From positions 1-5,576 of the forward strand of contig JARFQC010000252.1 in assembly GCA_029287965.1 (NCBI GenBank): a stretch of 5,576 nucleotides of DNA. The letters run 5' to 3'. Below are positions 1 through 5,576 of this stretch, in pieces (within the stretch, counting starts at the first letter, position 1; each line of letters starts with the position of its first letter). A model generated the notes under the pieces. The model did no database searches. It worked only from the letters and a program-made list of their open reading frames with translations, and had not been told where the DNA came from. The stretch comes from Arenicellales bacterium (lineage in GTDB: Bacteria > Pseudomonadota > Gammaproteobacteria > BMS3Bbin11). A program made the position numbers and the translations under genes.

Positions 1-527
1 AGTTCCCGCTGAGCGATACTTGGGAATTCAGTTTTTATGTCATCCTCTATCTCCAGGATCGCACCCAGCGATTCCGCCCGCAGGCGAGCCACTTTAGCTT
101 TAAGCGCCATGTACTTGACCCGGCTCTCCCGGAAGGGGGCGGAAAAACGCGTGTCGTCAATGCGCAGCAGCAGCGCATCTTTTTCAACTACATCCCCTTC
201 GTTGACCAGGATTTCGGCGACGATACCACCTTCCAGGTTCTGCACGACCTGGATCTGCCGTGAAGGGATGACCTTGCCATCGCCACGGGTTATTTCCTCA
301 ATCTCGGCAAAATAGGCCCAGACCAGGGCGGCAACAAGCAGGATAAGCGTCATCCAGACGATAGACCTGCCACCTGACGGCGTCTGCACCAGTATGGCGG
401 AACGGATGTCGGTGGTGAAATCCACGTCGTCCTTGGGAAGCCGGTTGAATAGCCCAGCTGGCTTCGCTTCCTGCGGCGCTGCAGGAGCCGGCTGCTGTGC
501 TTCGGGTTTTTTGTCCTCGTTTGGCAT
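1..527 (-). CDS. lapC: LapC-like HlyD-family membrane fusion protein of a type I secretion system (N-terminal part, runs off left edge)
   Basis: This is the periplasmic adaptor that would link the inner-membrane ABC transporter to an outer-membrane TolC/LapE-type channel during export of a large adhesin. I translated the minus strand from the ATG at 527-525 and the frame stays open for 175 residues to the window edge. Residues 1-25 are a Pro/Ala/Lys-rich cytoplasmic tail. Residues about 55-74 (IVWMTLILLVAALVWAYFA) form one membrane anchor. After this comes the HlyD-type barrel-sandwich start, with VQNLEGGIVAEILVNEGDVV at about 94-113 and LLLRIDD at about 119-125, a strong family hallmark. A charged, probably coiled-coil segment begins at about residue 133. 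The start lies only 2 nt after the lapB stop, with no clear Shine-Dalgarno, so translation is probably coupled to lapB. The family is usually about 400-460 aa, so well over half is missing. Family assignment is firm; the LapC name rests on the lapB/lapD/lapG neighbours. Confidence 0.93.
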   Translation of the reverse strand, partial: MPNEDKKPEAQQPAPAAPQEAKPAGLFNRLPKDDVDFTTDIRSAILVQTPSGGRSIVWMTLILLVAALVWAYFAEIEEITRGDGKVIPSRQIQVVQNLEGGIVAEILVNEGDVVEKDALLLRIDDTRFSAPFRESRVKYMALKAKVARLRAESLGAILEIEDDIKTEFPSIAQRE

Positions 528-529
528 GG

Positions 530-2704
530 TCAGACGCGTATTTTTCCCGATTTGAGCAATTCAAGCACCTGGGTTTTCGGGCCGTCCGCCACGACGGCAC
601 CCTTGTCCAGGACGATGACCCGATCCACCAGTTTCAGTGTCGACGAGCGGTGCGTAATCAGTACCATCGTCTTGCCTTCAATGGTTTCCTTGAGCCGGCG
701 AATCAGCCTGGCCTCGGTCTTGTTGTCCATCGAGTTGCTGGGTTCATCCAGCAGCAGAATCTGCGGATCACGCAGCACGGCGCGCGCAATGGCAACCGTT
801 TGTCGCTGCCCGCCGGACAGCTGCCTGCCCCGTTCACCGACCTGCAGGTCATAACCCAGTGGATGGTTGCGGACAAAATCAGCCACCCCGGACGTTTCTG
901 CCGATGCCAGGATCGCCGAGTCTGTTGCGTCATGGGTTCCCAGTGTGATGTTTTCCTTCACGGTACCACTGAATAGCGTCACATCCTGGGGTACATAGCC
1001 GATAAAGTGTCGCAGTTCGGAGGGATCAATCTGGCGTATGTCCGTACCGTCTACCCCGACCATGCCTTCCATGGGTTCGTAGAGCCCCATGATCATCTTG
1101 CCGAGCGTGGTCTTCCCTGAGCCCGTCGGTCCGACAACGGCAACGTGTTCACCCGGCTTGATATGGATGTTGATGTCCTTGAGCACCTTGTTGAGCTGGC
1201 CCTGGTAGGCAAAACTCACGTTCTTCAACTCGATCTCGCCTTCAATCGACGAGCGATGCAGCAGGGCCTTGTCTTGCGGCTTTTCGTCCGGCAATTCCAT
1301 GATGCCATTCAAGGTAGCCAGTGCTGTCTTGGCGCGATGATAGCGGGTAGAAAGATTGGCGACCTGCGACATTGGCGCAATGATGCGACGTGACAGGATA
1401 ACGCTGGCGATCAAACCACCCTGGGTCATTTCACCGTTGGTGATCATGTAGACGCCCAGTATCACGACGGCCACGACAGACATATTCTGCACGAAGGTGG
1501 AAACATTGCTGACCGACGACGACAGGAGCCGTGATACCGCACTCCACTTGGAGACATGCCCGACCGATTCTTCGATGGAACGCTGGAACTGGCTTTCTGC
1601 ACCCAGGGTCTTGATCGTCTCAACCCCCGACAGTCCTTCCACCACGGTCGAGCTCTTTTGTGCGGAGGCCTTGTAAGTATTTTCCACCGCCTTTTTCAGC
1701 GGCAACTGAACAATAAATGAATACAGCAGCAATATAGCGATGGCGATGAGCTGGATAGCCAGCATCTTGACACCGGCCAGGTAGGTAATGGCTGCCATCG
1801 TCAGCAGCACGAAAGGCATGTCGACAATGGCGGTGATCGAGAACGACGTTATGAAATCCCTGACGCTGTCGAACTCCTGCAGGTTCTTTGAAAAAGCGCC
1901 GACCGATTTGGGCCTGGACTCCATGCGCAGGCCCATGACTTTTTCAAACAGCATCGCTGACAGTTGCAGTTCGGCCTTCTTGCCGGCTATGTCAATAAAA
2001 TAACCGCGCAAGCCGCGCATGATCAGTTCGAAGACATAGATGATGCCAATACCGATACCAAGTACCCATAATGTCTCGAACGCCGCATTGGGTACCACGC
2101 GGTCATAGACATTGAGGATGAAAAAGGGTGAAGCAAGGCCGAAGACATTAATCAGAAACGAGGCAATCAATACATCGCGGTAGATTGGCCACGACGAGAA
2201 AATCGTTCCCCAGAACCATTTATCCGGCTTCTCCTGTAAATCACTGAGCACCTGGTGATCAGGGCGGAACTGTGGCCGTACGAAAATGGCGTAACCGGAA
2301 TAAAGCTCATCGAAATCATCAACGCTGAATACCTGCTCACCCATGCCTGCTTCAGGCAGCAGTACTTTTATCGAAGACTTGCTGTCATCAATCGTTACCA
2401 GCACGCAGGCGCTACCTGACTTCATCAGCAGTATGGCCGGCAGCTCAAGATTGGAGATGTTCTGCAACGGCCTGCGCACGACCCGGGAAGACAGGCCGGC
2501 ACGGTTCGCGGCACGGGGAAATAATTCAACCGTCAGCCGGTTGTCGACCAGCGGCAGTCCGGAACGCAGTGCGGTTCGCGTAGTAGGCCTGCCCTGCAGC
2601 CTGGCTATCAGTTCCAGGCAGTCGAGCAGGGAATCGTCATGGCTTTCACCACTCCCTGCATTCACCCCTGTAAAATTTTTATTTTGAATCGCTTCTTCAG
2701 GCAT
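530..2704 (-). CDS. lapB: LapB-like type I secretion ABC transporter (C39-like domain, permease, ATPase)
   Basis: This 724-aa inner-membrane exporter is a fused permease and ATPase that would drive secretion of an RTX-type adhesin. Residues about 23-145 form a C39-peptidase-like domain. Cys29 is in the usual place (LLDCLELIARL), but the upstream Gln, the Gly after Cys and the His/Asp pair are missing (GSACVLV, VLLPEAG), so it should bind substrate rather than cut it. Residues about 165-450 hold the six-helix permease, with the LapB-type stretch INVFGLASPFFILNVYDRVV. The nucleotide-binding domain is intact: Walker A GPTGSGKTT at 525-533 (Lys531), Q-loop GYVPQD, signature LSGGQRQ at 629-635, Walker B ILLLDE at 649-654, and switch His685 (ITHR). 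Length matches LapB proteins (about 720 aa). The start is ATG at 2704, preceded by a weak GGAA about 7 nt upstream. The stop is 2 nt before lapC. A generic RTX toxin or bacteriocin exporter is less likely given lapD and lapG nearby. Confidence 0.95.
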   Translation of the reverse strand: MPEEAIQNKNFTGVNAGSGESHDDSLLDCLELIARLQGRPTTRTALRSGLPLVDNRLTVELFPRAANRAGLSSRVVRRPLQNISNLELPAILLMKSGSACVLVTIDDSKSSIKVLLPEAGMGEQVFSVDDFDELYSGYAIFVRPQFRPDHQVLSDLQEKPDKWFWGTIFSSWPIYRDVLIASFLINVFGLASPFFILNVYDRVVPNAAFETLWVLGIGIGIIYVFELIMRGLRGYFIDIAGKKAELQLSAMLFEKVMGLRMESRPKSVGAFSKNLQEFDSVRDFITSFSITAIVDMPFVLLTMAAITYLAGVKMLAIQLIAIAILLLYSFIVQLPLKKAVENTYKASAQKSSTVVEGLSGVETIKTLGAESQFQRSIEESVGHVSKWSAVSRLLSSSVSNVSTFVQNMSVVAVVILGVYMITNGEMTQGGLIASVILSRRIIAPMSQVANLSTRYHRAKTALATLNGIMELPDEKPQDKALLHRSSIEGEIELKNVSFAYQGQLNKVLKDINIHIKPGEHVAVVGPTGSGKTTLGKMIMGLYEPMEGMVGVDGTDIRQIDPSELRHFIGYVPQDVTLFSGTVKENITLGTHDATDSAILASAETSGVADFVRNHPLGYDLQVGERGRQLSGGQRQTVAIARAVLRDPQILLLDEPSNSMDNKTEARLIRRLKETIEGKTMVLITHRSSTLKLVDRVIVLDKGAVVADGPKTQVLELLKSGKIRV

Positions 2705-2731
2705 TACACTGTTCCGGGAATCTGCTATAAA
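2703..2731 (+). promoter_or_regulatory. Candidate sigma70-type promoter for the small plus-strand gene
   Basis: ATTACA at 2703-2708 (4 of 6 to TTGACA) is followed, after a 17-nt spacer, by TATAAA at 2726-2731 (5 of 6 to TATAAT). The latter is preceded by TG at 2723-2724, making an extended -10. A transcript would start near 2738 and give a leader of about 80 nt before the ATG at 2819. The -35 hexamer overlaps the lapB start codon, so use of this promoter could interfere with lapB expression. This is a pattern match by eye and not proof of function. Confidence 0.45.
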
Positions 2732-2818
2732 GCAGAAGGTAATTCACCAGGAAAATCCGAGCAGGAATAGAACCATAACCACTCCCAACTCTCAAGCAGA
2801 TACGTGTCACCTGCCATC
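2705..2818. other. Divergent intergenic region between lapB and the small plus-strand gene
   Basis: About 100 bp separate the divergent starts of lapB and the small gene, so the promoters of both probably lie here. The region contains a promoter-like element reading right and a 16-bp inverted repeat, listed separately. For leftward transcription into lapB I found no convincing -35/-10 pair. The best weak candidates are TTGAGA followed 17 nt later by TTCTAT, about 65-95 nt before the lapB start, and a poor TATAGC inside the inverted repeat. Two AGGAA-like purine tracts occur on the plus strand near 2749-2753 and 2763-2767, but no start codon follows either at the right distance. Confidence 0.6.
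2721..2736. repeat. 16-bp perfect inverted repeat (6-bp arms, 4-bp centre), possible operator
   Basis: TCTGCT at 2721-2726 and AGCAGA at 2731-2736 are perfect inverted arms around ATAA. The site covers the candidate -10 element of the rightward promoter and lies 17-32 nt upstream of the lapB start, in its probable 5' leader. A bound repressor would block the rightward promoter and could affect lapB as well. In RNA it would form only a small, moderately stable hairpin with no following U-tract, so a terminator is unlikely. No regulator can be named from the sequence. Confidence 0.4.
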
Positions 2819-3154
2819 ATGATATACGTGGAACGTAATGATGCCGGTGAAATTATCGCTCTGCATAAGAGTAGTACAAATTCCGCGACTGAACAGAAAC
2901 AATTGTCAGACCCGGAAGTCATCGAGTTTCTCGAAAGCAATCATGACGCGGGCCCCATCAAGACCCTGCTGAGTGCTACCGACCCGGGCATGATTCGGGT
3001 AATCGACGACCTCGTCGATGTACTGGTAACGAAAAAAGTCATCAAGTTCACTGACCTGCCCGACGAGGCCCAGCAGAAGCTGTTCAACCGGAAAAAGGTC
3101 AGGAGCGACCTGAACAAAGACACGATCATCATGGATGACGAGGGTATTCTGTAG
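2819..3154 (+). CDS. Conserved small protein of unknown function ('tryptophan synthase beta-like' misnamed family)
   Basis: This soluble protein of 111 aa has no signal peptide or membrane segment. It resembles a small gammaproteobacterial family whose members start with M(I)YVxRN, carry a helix of the type IRVxDDLxDxLxxKxVIxFTDLPxxAQxKL, and end in an acidic tail. Here these are MIYVERNDAGEI at 1-12, IRVIDDLVDVLVTKKVIKF at 59-77, TDLPDEAQQKL at 78-88, basic NRKKVR at 90-95, and IIMDDEGIL at the end. Databases often call such proteins 'tryptophan synthase subunit beta', but it is far too short and has no PLP-binding lysine motif, so that name should not be used. I chose ATG 2819 because family members begin at this residue; a GTG at 2804 in the same frame would add five residues. 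Neither start has a clear Shine-Dalgarno. It is divergent from lapB and convergent with lapD. Its function is unknown; a link to adhesion is only suggested by position. Confidence 0.8.
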   Translation: MIYVERNDAGEIIALHKSSTNSATEQKQLSDPEVIEFLESNHDAGPIKTLLSATDPGMIRVIDDLVDVLVTKKVIKFTDLPDEAQQKLFNRKKVRSDLNKDTIIMDDEGIL

Positions 3155-3185
3155 TCACCAGCTCGTTTTCTTTAGCCAGGATTGG

Positions 3186-3205
3186 ATTCCGGCTTTCGCC
3201 GGAAT
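3186..3205. repeat. Dispersed hairpin repeat (ATTCC...GGAAT type) between convergent genes
   Basis: ATTCCGGC at 3186-3193 pairs perfectly with GCCGGAAT at 3198-3205 around a TTTC loop. With its flanks (GG before, GACGG after) it matches the widespread short palindromic repeat of beta- and gammaproteobacteria that resembles neisserial dRS3 and gives VIPAKAGIQ- or SFRRKPESN-like peptides in spurious translations. It lies in the 73-bp gap between the stop of the small plus-strand gene and the stop of lapD, a typical position. The 8-bp GC-rich stem could slow polymerase or protect 3' ends from both sides, but no U-tract follows on either strand, so a classic intrinsic terminator is not supported. 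Confidence 0.75.
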
Positions 3206-3227
3206 GACGGCAGCTGATACATGCACG

Positions 3228-5189
3228 CTACGCATCCAAAGGTCCCGGCTTGTCGATGTAGTAACCCTGCACACCATCCACGTCGAGCTCTTTGAGCAAT
3301 TCGAATTGTTCCGCATTTTCCACGCCTTCTGCAATGACCTCCACATCCAGGCTGTGAGCCACGCTGCACAGTGAACTGATGAAGAAGTCGCTGTCGCTGT
3401 CCTCCTTGCCCAGTTCGTTGGTAAAGGCACGGTCGATCTTCACGTAGTCAGGCCGCATGGACTGCAGGTAACCGAAGTTCGAGAAGCTTGATCCGAAGTG
3501 ATCCAGCGCGATGCCATGCCCTGCCTCGCGCACTCGCGTGCTGAATTCGCGCATCGTATCCATGTTCTGTACCGCGCTGTACTCAACAAACTCGAATACC
3601 AGCTTCGGCATCGTTTCGGGTACGTTCTGCAACTGGGCATATATCCAATCCAGGAACGACTCGTCTTTCAGCGACACGGCGGAAACATTCACGGCCAGGT
3701 GATCGGCACCGGCCTGCTCTCGGGTCACCTTCATGGCCTGCTTGATCACGACACGATCCAGTGCAGCCACCACACCCAGACGCTGGGCCAGCGGCATGAA
3801 CACACCGGCGCTGATGACATGGCCATCTTCCTGTATCACGCGTGAGAAGATCTCGCGGTGATAGGTCTGGTCCCGGTCGGTGGTTTTGACAACAGTCTGC
3901 GCGTACAGCGTCAGGTCTTCCTCTTCCAGGACACGATCCAGCGTCGCGCGCCATTCTTCCTGGCCCTGCGGGGCCTTTTCGTCGATATCGGACAGCGTGC
4001 CACCCTTCCACTTGTTGGGCCCTTCGTCCTGCGCCTGGCGCAGCATGTTGTCTGCCTCGGTCAGCAGGGTTCCCAGCGTTGCAGTCTTGGTGTACAGGAT
4101 ACTGCCTACGTGGCCGACATTTTCAGTCAATGCCAGGTTTTCATCTGCGATCTTGCTGAAGCCTTCAATGATGTCGGTCGCGACGCCTTCCACTACGCTT
4201 GGTGTTACATCTGGCATGAAGATGCCAAAGTCACCGCCGCCGAGACGTGCCAGGGACGTCTTGCCATACTGTGTTGTCGCTGCATCCAGCAGTTCGGCAG
4301 TGCGCTTCACCAGGGCATCACCAGCCTGGTAACCTTTTTCCTTGTTAACGGTCTGCAGGTTGTGTACCTGGACAAGGAACAAGGCCCCCTTTATGTTGCC
4401 ATCCTTACGCTCAAGGCGCGGCTTGATCTGACCTTCGAAGTAGCGGCGGTTACCCAGCCCGGTCAACTCGTCACGATAGGCCTGGTTCTGCAGACGCTCG
4501 GCTACCGCAGCCTGCTTCTCGAATATCGATCTGACCTTGTTTGTCATCTGGTTCATGGCCAACACGACGCTGCGCAGTTCCCGAGTGCGTGGGATAGTCT
4601 CCTGGATGATGTACTGGCGACGGCTGAGAGCCTCGGCCTGCTGTTCCACGCGTCGCAGTGGCTTGAGTAGATAGCGTATGCCCAACCCGCCGACGACTGC
4701 GACCATCAGGCCCATGATGGCAAACCAGATACTCATCATGCGGGCAATGTTCCAGAATTCCTTGTAGGCGTAGCCCGGATTACTCTCTACATACACTTCA
4801 CCGGCCTGTATCCAGCCTGCCATCAGTGACGAGGTCGCGCTTGGGGAGCCCAGCGGGACGAATTTGATGAACCATTCCGGCACACCCTCGATGGCCACGT
4901 TGAGATGGCGTTCTACTTTTACGTTGCCATTGATATCCGTGACCTGAATAGACTTGTAGTAACCACGATCGAATACTGCATTCATCATCGTGTCGATGGT
5001 TGCATAGTCCTCAGTGCCGATATGTGGCGTTATTGAAAGACCGAACGATGTCGCCGTGTCCTGGGCATGCGATGCCAGCTGCTCGGCAAGAAATGTTCGC
5101 GTGCCCTGTATCAGTGCTATCCAGGTGCCACTGAAGAGCAAAAAGAACAGGATGAGGGTGAAGATCAGGAGTTGTCTGAATAGCGTCAT
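3228..5189 (-). CDS. lapD: LapD-like inner-membrane c-di-GMP receptor (periplasmic domain, HAMP, degenerate GGDEF and EAL)
   Basis: This 653-aa receptor would bind c-di-GMP in the cytoplasm and, when loaded, capture LapG in the periplasm. Domains in order: membrane helix at about 7-28; periplasmic LapD/MoxY-type domain at about 29-150, ending in AGWIQAGEVYVESNPGYAY; membrane helix at about 152-174; HAMP at about 172-222; signalling helix to about 238; GGDEF at about 238-400; EAL at about 412-653. Trp126 in the GW motif corresponds to the LapG-contacting Trp125 of P. fluorescens LapD. The GGDEF motif is GGGDF (317-321) and the metal-site Asp of the first strand is replaced (LVQVHN). EAL is EIF (446-448) and DDFG is DHFG (563-566), so neither synthesis nor hydrolysis is expected. 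Arg450, Asn501, Glu533, Lys584, Glu621 and Gln641 of the EAL fold remain, consistent with ligand binding. The ATG at 5189 has AGGAA 7 nt upstream. It lies 60 bp after lapG, probably in one transcript. Confidence 0.96.
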   Translation of the reverse strand: MTLFRQLLIFTLILFFLLFSGTWIALIQGTRTFLAEQLASHAQDTATSFGLSITPHIGTEDYATIDTMMNAVFDRGYYKSIQVTDINGNVKVERHLNVAIEGVPEWFIKFVPLGSPSATSSLMAGWIQAGEVYVESNPGYAYKEFWNIARMMSIWFAIMGLMVAVVGGLGIRYLLKPLRRVEQQAEALSRRQYIIQETIPRTRELRSVVLAMNQMTNKVRSIFEKQAAVAERLQNQAYRDELTGLGNRRYFEGQIKPRLERKDGNIKGALFLVQVHNLQTVNKEKGYQAGDALVKRTAELLDAATTQYGKTSLARLGGGDFGIFMPDVTPSVVEGVATDIIEGFSKIADENLALTENVGHVGSILYTKTATLGTLLTEADNMLRQAQDEGPNKWKGGTLSDIDEKAPQGQEEWRATLDRVLEEEDLTLYAQTVVKTTDRDQTYHREIFSRVIQEDGHVISAGVFMPLAQRLGVVAALDRVVIKQAMKVTREQAGADHLAVNVSAVSLKDESFLDWIYAQLQNVPETMPKLVFEFVEYSAVQNMDTMREFSTRVREAGHGIALDHFGSSFSNFGYLQSMRPDYVKIDRAFTNELGKEDSDSDFFISSLCSVAHSLDVEVIAEGVENAEQFELLKELDVDGVQGYYIDKPGPLDA

Positions 5190-5249
5190 GATGTGATTCC
5201 TGTTGCCTGATTGATTGCCAATGTATTGTCCATGCAGATATCCACTGTG

Positions 5250-5576
5250 CTAGCCCCCGCCCATGCGTGATTCCAGGTCTCTCCACAGCTTGATCTTATC
5301 ACTGCCGCCGATGAACTTGCCTTTACCACGCTGTTTTGCCGTCCACAGTCCGCCACCGTTGAAACTGTATACCGGCAGCAGGTCGGGGCGTTCGGTAGCG
5401 GGAAGTATCTCGCCGTTGAGATTGTCCAATACTAGAGGTATCGCACCGGGCTTTTCGTAGTAGGTCAGCACCATGTGCGCCTGGTTGAGATGCAGCGCCT
5501 TGACGTAGGTGATCAGAAGCTTTTCTTCCGACACCCCGAGCGCCTTGAGGGTGAAGTACTTGGCGATGGAAAAATC
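5250..5576 (-). CDS. lapG: LapG-like periplasmic cysteine protease (C-terminal part, start beyond right edge)
   Basis: This is the bacterial transglutaminase-like cysteine protease (BTLCP) that would cut the N-terminal region of the surface adhesin to release the cell. It is inhibited when bound by c-di-GMP-loaded LapD. The frame is open from the window edge to the TAG at 5252-5250, giving 108 residues, or a little under half of a typical LapG (about 200-250 aa). Reading from the edge, KYFTLKALGV leads to ITYVKALHLNQAHMVLTYY, which holds the catalytic His (fragment residue 34). The catalytic Asp is in PLVLDNL (residue 51). The 17-residue His-Asp spacing equals that of characterised LapG proteins. 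A family-typical PVYSFNGGGLW follows, then the end ESRMGGG. The catalytic Cys, the calcium-binding acidic residues and the signal sequence would all lie to the right of the window. A GTG at 5534 lies inside the conserved domain and is not a real start. lapD follows 60 bp downstream. Confidence 0.94.
   Translation of the reverse strand, partial: DFSIAKYFTLKALGVSEEKLLITYVKALHLNQAHMVLTYYEKPGAIPLVLDNLNGEILPATERPDLLPVYSFNGGGLWTAKQRGKGKFIGGSDKIKLWRDLESRMGGG

Noticed and set aside
298..600. Minus-strand 100-codon frame spanning the lapB-lapC junction
   Set aside because: It is out of frame with both genes. The correct lapC frame from the ATG at 527 gives a clear HlyD-family protein.
497..976. Plus-strand open frame of 159 codons opposite the lapB ATPase domain
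   Set aside because: It is antisense to the signature and Walker B coding region of a clear ABC ATPase, and its protein shows no family features.
2725..2940. Minus-strand 71-codon frame upstream of lapB
   Set aside because: It covers the divergent promoter region and the start of the conserved small gene, and has no family resemblance. It is best explained as chance.
2819..3154. Tryptophan synthase beta subunit
   Set aside because: The protein is about a quarter of TrpB length and lacks the PLP-lysine and glycine-rich phosphate-binding motifs; the label is an inherited database name.
3186..3205. Intrinsic terminator for lapD or the small gene
   Set aside because: The stem is good but no run of T follows it on either strand, so it was called a dispersed repeat instead.
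3155..3430. Frames over the lapD 3' end, including a VIPAKAGIQ-like peptide
   Set aside because: This peptide is the known spurious translation of the dispersed palindromic repeat; the rest is out-of-frame lapD sequence.
3858..4670. Plus-strand open frame of 270 codons opposite lapD
   Set aside because: It lies fully antisense to the well-conserved GGDEF and HAMP coding region, has no recognisable domain, and reads as a mirror of lapD codon usage.
5250..5534. Complete 94-residue protein starting at the GTG at 5534
   Set aside because: The frame stays open to the window edge and the upstream residues (KYFTLKALG) continue the LapG fold, so it is the C-terminal part of a longer gene.

Overview
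The window reads as chromosomal DNA of a gammaproteobacterium. The base composition is moderately GC-rich, and every large protein matches the Lap (large adhesion protein) system known from Pseudomonas and relatives. I cannot name a genus from the sequence. Four of the five genes lie on the minus strand and form the export and c-di-GMP-controlled retention machinery for a giant RTX-type surface adhesin.

Layout from right to left, following minus-strand transcription. (1) 5576-5250: the C-terminal part of a LapG-type periplasmic cysteine protease; its start and catalytic Cys lie beyond the right edge. (2) 5189-3228: a complete LapD-type inner-membrane c-di-GMP receptor (653 aa) with a periplasmic sensor-like domain, HAMP, degenerate GGDEF and degenerate EAL. 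(3) 3227-3155: a short convergent intergenic region holding a 20-bp perfect-stem repeat of the dispersed ATTCC...GGAAT type. (4) 2819-3154, plus strand: a small protein of unknown function, of the family often mislabelled 'tryptophan synthase subunit beta-like'. (5) 2818-2705: a short divergent intergenic region with a promoter-like extended -10 embedded in a 16-bp inverted repeat. (6) 2704-530: a complete LapB-type type I secretion ABC transporter (724 aa) with an inactive C39-like N-terminal domain. (7) 527-1: the N-terminal 175 residues of a LapC/HlyD-type membrane fusion protein, running off the left edge.

Expected working, by analogy with the Pseudomonas fluorescens Lap system: LapB and LapC, with an outer-membrane TolC-like LapE not in this window, export the adhesin. 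LapD bound to c-di-GMP holds LapG at the inner membrane so that the adhesin stays anchored. When c-di-GMP falls, LapG is released and cuts the adhesin N-terminus, freeing the cell from the surface. The adhesin gene and LapE are not visible here and are expected nearby or elsewhere.

I found no tRNA, rRNA, CRISPR array, insertion sequence or phage gene. I do not see a wholly new system. The points most worth following are the small plus-strand gene inserted between the lapGD and lapBC blocks, the inverted repeat in its shared promoter region, and the pattern of lost and kept active-site residues in LapD and LapB.
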